Origin: an uncultured Bacillus sp.
GTDB taxonomy: Bacteria > Bacillota > Bacilli > Bacillales_B > DSM-18226
Direction of reading: 5' to 3'
Assembly: GCF_946478885.1 (NCBI RefSeq)
Contig: NZ_CAMLDX010000037.1
Span: 1 to 30,628 of the forward strand
DNA: 30,628 bases
Part shown: one piece after another, positions 1-7,024 of the stretch
Layout of the letters: each line of letters opens with the position of its first letter
Numbering within the stretch: position 1 is the first letter of the stretch
Notes under the pieces: model-generated
The model's database searches: none
What the model saw: the letters and a program-made list of their open reading frames with translations, nothing else
What the model was told of the DNA's origin: nothing
Program-made: the position numbers and the translations under genes

Positions 1-32
1 GATCAGCCTTTATTTTAAATATGCCGTTTTCC

Positions 33-458
33 TTACTCAAGCTGCTTGTGATTTTGTTGAATTCTTCTTAAATCTTTTATACGGTTTTCGTCTTCTTCAA
101 AATATTGTACGAGATCGACAATACGTTCCAATGAATCCCAGCTTAAATGATGTTCTATTCCTTCTACGTCTTCATAGATATGCTCTTCTTTTACACCGAT
201 TAACCCCAAAAACTGTTCCAGCAGTTCATGACGATAGACCAAACGTTGGCCAATTTTCTTTCCCTTTGTGGTCAATACCAGTCCTCTATATTTCTCGTAA
301 ATAAGATATTCATCTTTATCAAGCTTTTGAACCATTTTGGTAACGGAAGAGGGATGAACAGATAAGTTTTCAGCAATATCTGAAACACGGGCATAGCCCT
401 TTTCTTCAATTAATATGTATATTTGCTCGATATAATCCTCCATACTCGGTGTCGGCAT
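33..458 (-). CDS. mntR: Manganese-responsive transcriptional regulator MntR
   Basis: A 141-residue DtxR-family metalloregulator that, in B. subtilis, represses manganese uptake genes (mntH, mntABCD) when Mn(II) is bound. The N-terminal winged helix spans about residues 1-70 and the dimerisation/metal-binding helices 75-141. Every metal ligand known for B. subtilis MntR is at the expected number: Asp8, Glu11, His77, Glu99, Glu102 and His103. The C-terminal SH3-like domain of classical DtxR is absent, as is normal for MntR. The ATG follows a GGGGGGAG ribosome binding site about 4 bases away. It has no obvious operon partner, and no terminator is visible in the 32 bases left after the stop. The B. 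subtilis length is 142 residues, so the gene looks intact. Confidence 0.96.
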   Translation of the reverse strand: MPTPSMEDYIEQIYILIEEKGYARVSDIAENLSVHPSSVTKMVQKLDKDEYLIYEKYRGLVLTTKGKKIGQRLVYRHELLEQFLGLIGVKEEHIYEDVEGIEHHLSWDSLERIVDLVQYFEEDENRIKDLRRIQQNHKQLE

Positions 459-587
459 CTGTCTCCCCCCTTAATAAACACCCATACTGAAATAGGATAC
501 TCACGACTTAACTAAATATTACTATAGAAATTCCAATGAAACAAGGCAGTTCGTTATACAGAAAAGCTGAAAAAAGACAAAATTCCA

Positions 588-655
588 TCTATAAAAAGAA
601 GAGCCTGAGATCAAGAATGATACCCATTTTGGATCATTCTTTAATTTCAGGTTCC
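588..655 (-). terminator. Long hairpin terminator after the 28-residue-repeat protein gene
   Basis: GAGCCTGAGATCA-AGAATGAT at 601-622 pairs with ATCATTCTTTAATTTCAGGTTC at 633-654, giving an imperfect stem of about 20 bp. Read on the minus strand it is followed by CTCTTCTTTTTATAG. It lies about 60 bases past the stop at 717. The rest of 459-716 holds only the mntR ribosome binding site and promoter region. Confidence 0.65.
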
Positions 656-716
656 TTCATAGAAGTAATATGTTATGAAGCAAGATTAGAGGAGCTTTTT
701 GTATTTACAACATGAA

Positions 717-1469
717 TCAGTTTTTTGGCTGTTCCATATTCCTCTTTTGCTCTTCGTGCTTTCCCCACATAAAATGCATATCACTATCGAAGGGAAATAA
801 TTTTTGCTTTTTGGCTTCCTCACGATGATTCATCATAATTTCTCCCATTAACTCATGAGTGGATTTTCCCTCGGTGCCAATACCCAGTTTTTCTGCCGTT
901 TGTTTAATTTTCTTTACTCTGACTTCATGGGCAACTTCACGCAGTTCTTTTCCTTGTGTTTCAATGCCTAATTCTTGTGCATCTTTTTTTATGGAAGCTT
1001 CTTTTACTTCCTTTGCCAATGTATGGAGATCCTTGCCTTCTGTGTCTATTCCCAATTCCGTTGCCTTCATTTTCAGATGGGCTTCCTTCACTTCTCTTGC
1101 CAGCTCGTCAATATCTTTTCCATTTGCCGAAATTCCAAGCTCTTTCGCCTTGCTTTTAATAGTAGCCTCCCTAATTTCCTTTGCCAGTGCTTCGTTATTC
1201 TTTCCTTCGGGATTGATTCCCAGTTCCTCTGCCTGTTTTTTCAGATAAGCGGCTCTAATTTCCCTGACGAGGGTTTTTGTATCTTTCCCCTCTGTACTGA
1301 TGCCCAATTCTTGTGCACTTTTTTCGACCATTTCTTTATGCTTGCTGAAATCTCCTTTTTCAGCCTGACCAGACGGATTTTCTTCTGCTTTTACCCCGTT
1401 GAATTCCTGTCCGGAACCGAGTAATAGAATTCCTGTTAATAAAAAAAGTACAACTGAAAATTTGTTCAT
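717..1469 (-). CDS. Secreted protein with six tandem 28-residue repeats, function unknown
   Basis: A 250-residue protein with an apparent Sec signal peptide (about residues 1-28; hydrophobic core VVLFLLTGILLL, probable cut after VKA). The mature part is almost entirely a tandem repeat of the form A-x-x-LGI-x-TEGKD-x(3)-LA-x-EV-x-EA-x-I-K. The LGI triplets begin at residues 55, 83, 111, 139, 167 and 195, an exact 28-residue (84-bp) period. A charged tail with Trp235 and several His and Met follows (224-250). There is no lipobox, sortase motif or cysteine, so it is probably free or loosely wall-bound. The repeats should be helical. The ATG has AGGAGG nine bases upstream. The promoter carries 11-bp-spaced direct repeats (separate entry). 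I do not know a function; similar repeat proteins exist in Bacillaceae as hypothetical proteins, from memory. Confidence 0.88.
   Translation of the reverse strand: MNKFSVVLFLLTGILLLGSGQEFNGVKAEENPSGQAEKGDFSKHKEMVEKSAQELGISTEGKDTKTLVREIRAAYLKKQAEELGINPEGKNNEALAKEIREATIKSKAKELGISANGKDIDELAREVKEAHLKMKATELGIDTEGKDLHTLAKEVKEASIKKDAQELGIETQGKELREVAHEVRVKKIKQTAEKLGIGTEGKSTHELMGEIMMNHREEAKKQKLFPFDSDMHFMWGKHEEQKRNMEQPKN
975..1220 (-). repeat. 84-bp tandem coding repeats inside the secreted protein
   Basis: The 28-residue units form an uninterrupted array within this gene; the span given covers the better conserved middle units. No unit is lengthened or shortened, but nucleotide identity between copies is only partial. 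That points to old duplication with codon drift rather than recent slippage. Confidence 0.7.
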
Positions 1470-1514
1470 CTGTAAAAACCTCCTGTATGTTTAAATATCA
1501 GTTTACAGATGATA

Positions 1515-1560
1515 GAGTACCCAAAAACAATGAACAAAATATGAACAAACTGTAAAAAAT
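1515..1560 (-). promoter_or_regulatory. Direct-repeat operator (TTTACA/TTCATA/TTCATT, 11-bp period)
   Basis: Read on the minus strand, TTTACA, TTCATA and TTCATT begin exactly 11 bp apart, with five bases between them. A possible -10 (TACTCT or TATCAT) lies just downstream. For either -10 the half-sites occupy about -54 to -22 of the predicted start. This is the geometry of PhoP-type OmpR-family activators, whose half-site in Bacillus is TT(A/C/T)ACA-like. I recall that a TTCATA-type direct repeat was proposed for B. subtilis YclJ; that memory is unverified. Confidence 0.6.
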
Positions 1561-1588
1561 TTCAATTTAGTGAAAGATATTTTCTTTT

Positions 1589-2506
1589 TTATTCTTTAGA
1601 ATCCGTCAACATATTTTTGATTTCTAATTCCTCTCGTTGCTTGCTGATCCATTCATCATATTTCGTCTGTACCGCTTCATCAAACAGAATTTGCTTAACT
1701 TCCTTTTTATGTTCGCTGTACTTGGCTTCCTTTGCTTCTTTTTTATCGGTTACATGGATAATATGATAGCCGAATTCTGTTTTTACTGGCTCACTAATTC
1801 CTCCGACATTCATAGAAAACACAGTATTTTCAAATTCTTCTGCCATTTCCCCTTTTGCAAAATAACCTAGTTCTCCGCCATTTTCAGCAGTAGAGGAATC
1901 AGTCGAATACTCCTTAGCCAGGGTAGCAAAATCTGCCCCCTTTGCCAGCTTTTCAGCTACTGTTTTTGCAGTTTTCTCATCATCAAGTAGAATATGGCTC
2001 GCCTGTACCTGTTCCGGTGCATTGAATGATTCTTTATTTTCCTCAAAATATGTTTTCATGGCATTTTCAGTAATATTGATATCGCTTTCAAAGAGTTTCA
2101 CAATCCGCAAATAATTCACAACATCAAGTTCAACATCTGCCCGAGTCAAACCATATTGATCCAACAACGAATTAAAATATTCCTCTCCACCATTCGATTC
2201 AATATAAGACTGCATTTCCTCATCTATCTCATCATCTGTAATCTTTACGTTCTTTTTTTTCGCTTTTATTTCAACAATTTTGTTATCAATAAGCGAATCC
2301 AGCACAGTGGATCCATACTGTTTGACCAATACATTATATAAATCATCTGTAGTAATGGTCTCTCCATCTACACGTGCGACAACATCCTTTTTTGAAAAAG
2401 CCGTACCAATAAGTACACCACTGATGACTAATAACACGGCAAATACAGCCATCAGGATTCTTTTGTTTGCAATTTTTTTAATCTTCCTTCCCTCCATTAC
2501 ATCCAT
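1589..2506 (-). CDS. Membrane-anchored PrsA/PpiC-type peptidyl-prolyl isomerase (foldase)
   Basis: A 305-residue extracytoplasmic folding factor of the SurA/PrsA type. A basic N-terminus and one hydrophobic segment (about 18-38, ILMAVFAVLLVISGVLIG) are followed by an N-terminal SurA_N-like helical region (about 45-155) and a parvulin domain (about 165-258). The latter includes QASHILLDDE, the AENGGELGYF stretch and a closing FGYHIIHV. The tail is charged. PrsA is a lipoprotein with a Cys at the cut site; this protein contains no cysteine, so it should stay attached by an uncleaved signal anchor, more like YacD. The first ATG has no clear ribosome binding site, and Met4 (start 2497) is an alternative. 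Four 11-bp-spaced half-sites precede its promoter, suggesting control by the adjacent two-component system. Confidence 0.88.
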   Translation of the reverse strand: MDVMEGRKIKKIANKRILMAVFAVLLVISGVLIGTAFSKKDVVARVDGETITTDDLYNVLVKQYGSTVLDSLIDNKIVEIKAKKKNVKITDDEIDEEMQSYIESNGGEEYFNSLLDQYGLTRADVELDVVNYLRIVKLFESDINITENAMKTYFEENKESFNAPEQVQASHILLDDEKTAKTVAEKLAKGADFATLAKEYSTDSSTAENGGELGYFAKGEMAEEFENTVFSMNVGGISEPVKTEFGYHIIHVTDKKEAKEAKYSEHKKEVKQILFDEAVQTKYDEWISKQREELEIKNMLTDSKE

Positions 2507-2523
2507 CTTTTTAAGCTTGTTTC

Positions 2524-2577
2524 ATCGTAGCTTAGAAATATGATCAAACTGTTAACAAGCTGTGACGCAGCTGTTAA
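2524..2577 (-). promoter_or_regulatory. Four-half-site direct-repeat operator and promoter of the foldase gene
   Basis: On the minus strand TTAACA (2577-2572), GTCACA (2566-2561), TTAACA (2555-2550) and ATCATA (2544-2539) are spaced by exactly 11 bp. A candidate -10, TACGAT (2529-2524), predicts a start near 2517, placing the half-sites at about -60 to -22. Two half-sites match the PhoP-type TTHACA consensus exactly. There is no good -35 hexamer, as expected for a promoter that needs an activator. Confidence 0.62.
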
Positions 2578-2600
2578 TTGTTTGACCATGAATAAAGAAA

Positions 2601-2708
2601 CTGTCCCAAAAGCAAAGATGTCAGACACCACAATCCAGTATCTATATCACATTGCATAAATTTGCACTGATATCGATCAATTGTGAATGCCTGACACCTA
2701 TGGGACAG
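2601..2708. repeat. Inverted-repeat element with TGTCAGRC palindrome, copy A
   Basis: CTGTCCCA (2601-2608) and TGGGACAG (2701-2708) are perfect 8-bp inverted ends. Inside them TGTCAGACACC (2619-2629) faces GCCTGACACC (2689-2698). The whole can fold into a hairpin of about 108 nt just past the 3' end of the sensor kinase gene. The inner arm GATATCGATCAATTGTG resembles AGTATCAATCAATAGTG in copy B (5342-5431), so the two are members of one family. No coding capacity is seen. Confidence 0.6.
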
Positions 2709-2721
2709 CCTCCAATGAAAG

Positions 2722-4128
2722 TTATGTGAGAGGAGGCGCAGGAAAACGGATGATAAACTTAGTCCCCCCTCCTTTTTCACTGAACACTTCAATTTTCCCC
2801 TGATGGAGAAGGACAAGTTGTTTAACAATAGAAAGCCCCAATCCGAATTCACCATAAGGATTGGTTGTCCGTGACAAATCGGCCTTATAGAATCGGCGCC
2901 ATATATTTTCTACATCCTCCGCATCAATCCCGATTCCCGTATCCTCAATTTCAATAATGGTTTCTTTGTATCCTGCCCTCCCGCGCAAAAAGATTGTTCC
3001 GTTTTCTGTAAACTGAATGCTATTTTTTGTAACGTTCATGAGAATTTGAATCAGCCGATCATAATCTGCATAGACTTTAATCTCTTGTTCAACCTCTACG
3101 ACAAGTTGATCCTGTTTCTTCGCCGCCAGTATCTCCAGCTGATCTTTTATAATTTCCAGAACCTCAACCAGTTCAATCTCCGTTTTCATTAGCTTTACTT
3201 GATTGGAACGAATCTTTTCATAATCGAGATTTTCATTAACGAGGCGGATCAGACGGGTGGCTTCTTTACTGACTAACTCCATTCCTTTTTCTTTTTCCTC
3301 TTCCGGGATCATATTATTCTTGATCCCTTTGATCACTCCATTAATGGTTGTAAGTGGAGTCCGAAGTTCATGAGATACATCAGCCATAAATTGCCTACGC
3401 CGATTTTCCAGCCGTTCAATCTCTTCATTTGAAGCAGATAATTTTTGCACCATTTTATTAAAGTCCTCTGCTAATTCACCAATTTCATCAAAATTGGAGG
3501 AAGGGATTCTCACGGAGTAATCTCCTGCTGAAACAAGCGAGGTTGCCTCCTGCAGCCTCTTGATGCGGTTAACATGAATTTTCGATAATACCCAGCTTAA
3601 CAACAGGGCAACAATGAGTGCAATGATGACAGCATACCATAGGTAACGATTAATCTGAGATATCATTTCACGCGACCCGCTGATCGGAGAGCTCAGCAAT
3701 AACCCTCCTGCAAATTTTCCATTTTTCATATAGGGAAGTAGGACAAAGGTAACAGCTTGATCGAAGCGTTTTAGATCTTGTTTAACGGTTACCGTTTCTC
3801 CTGCCTGAATCCGGCTCCATTCCTCATCCTTCAAATAAATTCTTCCTTCGGCAGGGTAAATAATCCGGCTCGTATTATCAAAAATCATGTATTGGATTTT
3901 TCTTCCATTTAATACCGTACTATATTGGCTTAATACACGATCCCCGCCGTCTCTGCTCCTATCCAGTGCAGAGAGAATATTATTCCCATATTCAATCAAT
4001 TCCTCTGCTTTATTAGCATACACTAGCGTTTCAACATAATGGGCGAACAATAGACTCAATACTAGAAAGGAAACAATGATGATGCTGACTTGACTGATAA
4101 TCTGTTGATAAAAATATTTGATTTTCAT
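2722..4128 (-). CDS. yclK: Sensor histidine kinase, YclK-like
   Basis: A 468-residue HisKA-type membrane sensor, partner of the response regulator directly upstream. TM1 is about residues 11-31, an extracytoplasmic sensing domain covers about 32-160 and TM2 about 163-183. HAMP follows (184-236, with DEIGELAEDFNKM), then the dimerisation helix with ADVSHELRTPLT (phospho-accepting His253). The ATPase domain shows the N box (NVTKNSIQFTENG), G1 (EDTGIGI), F box (WRRFYKAD) and G2 (GEFGLGLSIV). The ATG lies three bases after the regulator's stop and uses an AGGA site inside that gene, so the two are translated as one operon. Size and order match B. subtilis yclJK. I remember that operon as ResDE-dependent and induced at low oxygen. 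The signal sensed is unknown. Confidence 0.9.
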   Translation of the reverse strand: MKIKYFYQQIISQVSIIIVSFLVLSLLFAHYVETLVYANKAEELIEYGNNILSALDRSRDGGDRVLSQYSTVLNGRKIQYMIFDNTSRIIYPAEGRIYLKDEEWSRIQAGETVTVKQDLKRFDQAVTFVLLPYMKNGKFAGGLLLSSPISGSREMISQINRYLWYAVIIALIVALLLSWVLSKIHVNRIKRLQEATSLVSAGDYSVRIPSSNFDEIGELAEDFNKMVQKLSASNEEIERLENRRRQFMADVSHELRTPLTTINGVIKGIKNNMIPEEEKEKGMELVSKEATRLIRLVNENLDYEKIRSNQVKLMKTEIELVEVLEIIKDQLEILAAKKQDQLVVEVEQEIKVYADYDRLIQILMNVTKNSIQFTENGTIFLRGRAGYKETIIEIEDTGIGIDAEDVENIWRRFYKADLSRTTNPYGEFGLGLSIVKQLVLLHQGKIEVFSEKGGGTKFIIRFPAPPLT

Positions 4129-4131
4129 AGG

Positions 4132-4821
4132 TTATTCCTCATCAAACTTATAGCCAACGCCCCAAATCGTATAAAAAAAAGGCTGACTCTCAATCCCTAC
4201 TTTTTTGCGTAGCCTTTTAATATGTACATCGACCGTTCGTTCATCTCCGTAAAATTCGTAGCCCCATACATGTTCAAGCAGCTGTTCCCGGGTAAAAACC
4301 TGTTTTGGATGCTGAGCAAAATAATATAATAGATCAAATTCCTTGGGCGTTAAATTGGTAATCGGTTGCCCATTTAAAAAGACTTCTCTCGTATCCTTAT
4401 TAATTTGAAAAAATCGTGTTTTTAACAAGCCTTTTTCTTCTTGAATCCCACTATGAATACCTTGATAGCGGCGAGTAACGGCCTTAATCCTCGCCATCAG
4501 AGCGAGTGGGCTAAATGGCTTTGTGACATAATCATCTGCCCCCATCTCAAGACCGAGCACCTGATCGGATTCACTGTCCTTTGCTGTCAGGATAATAATC
4601 GGCACGGAGTTTTTCGCTTCCCTGATTTTCCGGCAAATGGTCACGCCATCCATACTGGGCAGCATCCAATCAATAATAATAACATCCCATTCACCTGACT
4701 GGCTGCGATGATAGCCTTCCAGACCATCGTATATAAATTCTCCTTCAATCCCTTCCTTCATAAAAAACATTTCCAGCATCGAAGCTACACTTTCATTATC
4801 TTCTATTACTAATACCTTCAT
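4132..4821 (-). CDS. yclJ: OmpR/PhoB-family response regulator, YclJ-like
   Basis: A 229-residue response regulator. The receiver domain (1-118) has acidic residues Glu7/Asp8, the phosphorylation site Asp51 in VIIIDWMLPSMDG, Thr in ILTAKD and Lys in DDYVTKPFSP. The C-terminal winged helix (about 130-229) has the PhoB-family signature LTPKEFDLLYYFAQHP and the recognition helix region GDERTVDVHIKRLRKKVG. The start is placed at MKVLVIEDN because that gives the family-normal N-terminus; an in-frame ATG 63 bases upstream would add an unrelated leader. A GGGAG lies 12 bases before it, which is rather far. The receiver closely resembles remembered B. subtilis YclJ (227 aa). Its likely DNA targets are the 11-bp direct repeats at 1515-1560 and 2539-2577. 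I see no such repeats in its own upstream region. Confidence 0.9.
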   Translation of the reverse strand: MKVLVIEDNESVASMLEMFFMKEGIEGEFIYDGLEGYHRSQSGEWDVIIIDWMLPSMDGVTICRKIREAKNSVPIIILTAKDSESDQVLGLEMGADDYVTKPFSPLALMARIKAVTRRYQGIHSGIQEEKGLLKTRFFQINKDTREVFLNGQPITNLTPKEFDLLYYFAQHPKQVFTREQLLEHVWGYEFYGDERTVDVHIKRLRKKVGIESQPFFYTIWGVGYKFDEE

Positions 4822-5046
4822 ATGATGACACAACTCCCGTAATTTACGATTTATTCTACCTATGATCGACCATATTTTCAACATAATACGAAATGTGTTA
4901 ATTTGGCAACTGCCTTCTTTATTCTACTTATTTATTGTTGCTGAGATAGCATAACTCTGAACGATCAGTCTCAACGAAAGCAGTTTTTTTGTTTGGATAT
5001 TGAATAGCATCCAAATATGATGTGATAAAGATGGAGAGGCTTGTGA

Positions 5047-5223
5047 ATGATGGTGGGGAGGTATGGAGTAGAATCAATCGAAAATGGATTGATTACGTTC
5101 CTTTTCAGTAAAGGGAAAAATATTGACGTAGTAGAAAGTCCTAATCCTATTAAATACGGAGACATCCTTAAGATGAAATCTGTTGCTGAAAAGCTAACGT
5201 TCATTTCTCCAACTTACAAATAA
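5047..5223 (+). CDS. Possible small gene, 58 residues, unknown
   Basis: Two consecutive ATG codons directly follow an in-frame TGA and have GGAGAGG seven bases upstream, a strong ribosome binding site. The product is 58 residues, lysine-rich and soluble, starting MMVGRYGVES and ending with FISPTYK, without cysteine or a membrane segment. I do not recognise it. The surrounding 4822-5441 stretch has no other supported gene. On the minus strand at about 5225-5300 a short frame reading IILDDEEIALAILEPAF before a stop looks like a gene remnant, so this interval may be decayed coding DNA and the 58-residue frame a fragment. No terminator is seen after it. Confidence 0.35.
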   Translation: MMVGRYGVESIENGLITFLFSKGKNIDVVESPNPIKYGDILKMKSVAEKLTFISPTYK

Positions 5224-5341
5224 TCTCGATCGATTAAAAGGCCGGCTCTAGTATTGCCAATGCGATTTCCTCATCGTCTAAAATGATGTGCAAATATTCC
5301 TCTCATGTATTTCATCCTTGTTTTCGCTATAAAATTCTCAT

Positions 5342-5431
5342 AAGGTGTCAGGATATCGACCATTTATCTTTATCTAGTATCAATCAATAGTGGACGATAC
5401 GAGATAGGCTGAGGATGGTGCCTGACACCTT
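5342..5431. repeat. Inverted-repeat element with TGGTGCCTGACACC palindrome, copy B
   Basis: AAGGTGTCAGG (5342-5352) and CCTGACACCTT (5421-5431) are perfect 11-bp inverted ends about 68 bp apart. The right end contains the full palindrome TGGTGCCTGACACC (5416-5429). It begins about ten bases past the stop of the dipeptidase-like gene and could act as its terminator or RNA-stabilising hairpin. The inner sequence is related to copy A. Confidence 0.62.
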
Positions 5432-5441
5432 TATTTTCACT

Positions 5442-6674
5442 TTATAAAATATCCTGTAAAACCCGTAATGCATTACCGCCAATGATCTTTTGAATATCTT
5501 GTGTTTTGTAATTAGACTTAATCATCCATCTGACCATATTTTTCGTGGCTTCAGTCGGATTTTCTAAACCTCTAACAAATGCAGACTCTTCAAATCGTTC
5601 CCCATGTGATTCACTTAGAGACAGCATATCATCAAATGCGTGCTGTAATCCTACATGATCCCCGAAAAATGTATCCAGCCCAAGTCCAACATGATCAATT
5701 CCGACAAGTTCCATTAAATATTCCAAATGCTCCATAACCGATTCAATAGAATGCTCATTTGGATTTTTTGCTGAAAGAGTGGTATTTGGTGCCGCACAAA
5801 CTCCAATAATACCGCCTTTATTTGCACAAGCCTTTAACACCTCATCAGATTTCATTCTTGGTGAATTCCAGACTGTACGTGCACCTGCATGTGTAATAAA
5901 AACAGGGGTTTCACTAGCCTCTATCACATCCAAACTTGTCTGATCGCCACAATGGGAGATGTCAATGACCATTCCCAAGCGATTCATTCTTCCCACGACT
6001 TTGTAGCCAAATTTCGTTAACCCGCTGTCCTTTTTTTCAATCAAGCCTGATCCTAATGTATTCGCTTCATTATAGGTAATTCCCATACATCGTACCCCTA
6101 AACCATATAGAACATCTACCCGGTCTATTTCATTCTCTAAAATACTTGCTGCTTCTAATGAGGGGATAATCGCAATTCGATTGGTCTTTTTTGCATCCAG
6201 TAAATCTTGATAATTTTTAGCAATATAAACGGTATTTTGTTTGGCGATATCACAATATCGAATGCCTAAGGTTAAAATAACATCGTCCCATTTTAATCCA
6301 TTTGGAGAGGTTAAAATGGAAATTCCATCCATAAAGTTATCAAAAAGTACATCTACTCCGGACAATGCCAATCCTTCATAATCAAAGACTGTATGAAGTT
6401 GCCGGCAATAAGGGATAATATCTTCTTGGCTTTTCGGCACCACAAAACCATGATCTCGAAGGGAGATAATGGGATAATATTTGAATAAGGTTTCAAAAAG
6501 CCTTTCCTGATCCTCCCTAAGTTTTATTTCTATTGTTGACCGATATTTTTCTGACTGTGGCATCTGGAAAGACTTATAATGTTTTCCTGGTGTTAAGTAT
6601 TGAAAAGAGCGATATCCATCAAAATTCTTTACGAGCTTACTTTGCACTGCACTTTTTTGTGGCATCATAACCAT
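5442..6674 (-). CDS. Peptidase M19 (membrane dipeptidase-like) protein with altered metal site
   Basis: A 410-residue TIM-barrel protein of the M19 (renal dipeptidase) family, which normally cleaves dipeptides with a two-zinc centre. Visible family features are Glu174 in IIPSLEAA (bridging Glu), His241 in VIDISHCGDQ, His262 in VFITHAGAR and the substrate-pocket region DHVGLGLDT. The first metal motif, normally D-G-H-x-D near the N-terminus, is replaced by IISLRDHG (70-76), so the zinc-1 ligands His and Asp are missing. It may therefore bind one metal, use a different chemistry, or be inactive. The start is chosen at MVMMPQK because TTGGAGG lies seven bases upstream; a longer frame beginning 69 bases earlier has no such site. 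No signal peptide is seen, so it should be cytoplasmic. The transporter gene upstream on the same strand suggests uptake followed by processing of a shared substrate. Confidence 0.85.
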   Translation of the reverse strand: MVMMPQKSAVQSKLVKNFDGYRSFQYLTPGKHYKSFQMPQSEKYRSTIEIKLREDQERLFETLFKYYPIISLRDHGFVVPKSQEDIIPYCRQLHTVFDYEGLALSGVDVLFDNFMDGISILTSPNGLKWDDVILTLGIRYCDIAKQNTVYIAKNYQDLLDAKKTNRIAIIPSLEAASILENEIDRVDVLYGLGVRCMGITYNEANTLGSGLIEKKDSGLTKFGYKVVGRMNRLGMVIDISHCGDQTSLDVIEASETPVFITHAGARTVWNSPRMKSDEVLKACANKGGIIGVCAAPNTTLSAKNPNEHSIESVMEHLEYLMELVGIDHVGLGLDTFFGDHVGLQHAFDDMLSLSESHGERFEESAFVRGLENPTEATKNMVRWMIKSNYKTQDIQKIIGGNALRVLQDIL

Positions 6675-6763
6675 GTTTCTACCTCCAAAATTTTTCATCG
6701 TTTTACAAAGGAAAATAACCAATCCATATGCCAACGGGCCCAAAAAATAAGGGAAAAGGCAAA

Positions 6764-6877
6764 TTATTTACCATCATTCAATATGGATTTTGCTGGATTG
6801 CCACAGAAGTCATGGTAACCGTAATCCCAAAAGCTCTGATTGTTACAGCAGTCACTTCTGATCACCGCAATTGCCAT
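6764..6877 (-). CDS. Candidate 37-residue Cys-rich, aromatic-rich peptide
   Basis: Between the transporter and the M19-like gene (a gene-free 6675-7024 stretch otherwise) a minus-strand ATG opens a 37-codon frame. It starts MAIAVIRSDCCNNQ, continues with an aromatic run FWDYGYHDFCG and ends with LNDGK. It has three cysteines and seven aromatic or His residues in 20 positions, unusual for random AT-rich DNA. There is no clear ribosome binding site, which argues against it. It could be a small metal-binding peptide, a remnant of a longer gene or chance. Confidence 0.25.
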   Translation of the reverse strand: MAIAVIRSDCCNNQSFWDYGYHDFCGNPAKSILNDGK

Positions 6878-7024
6878 ACTCAAATGTACTTTTCATTTAC
6901 ACAATAAAGTAGGTTACTAAATCGTAGATTAAAACACGAAAGGGACATCCAAAAGTCAAAAATATGACTTCTAGATAACCCCTTCTTTTCTCCGGTCGAT
7001 AGATTTTACAAATTTAAAATACCC

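Noticed and set aside
859..1424. Several plus-strand frames opposite the repeat-protein gene
   Set aside because: They are antisense shadows created by the codon-periodic repeats; no ribosome binding sites.
2574..2855. 93-codon minus-strand frame over the sensor-kinase end and repeat A
   Set aside because: Overlaps the yclK catalytic end in another frame; no supporting signals.
4869..4910. Autoregulatory direct repeats before the yclJ-like gene
   Set aside because: A single TTAACA is present but the positions 11 bp to either side do not match.
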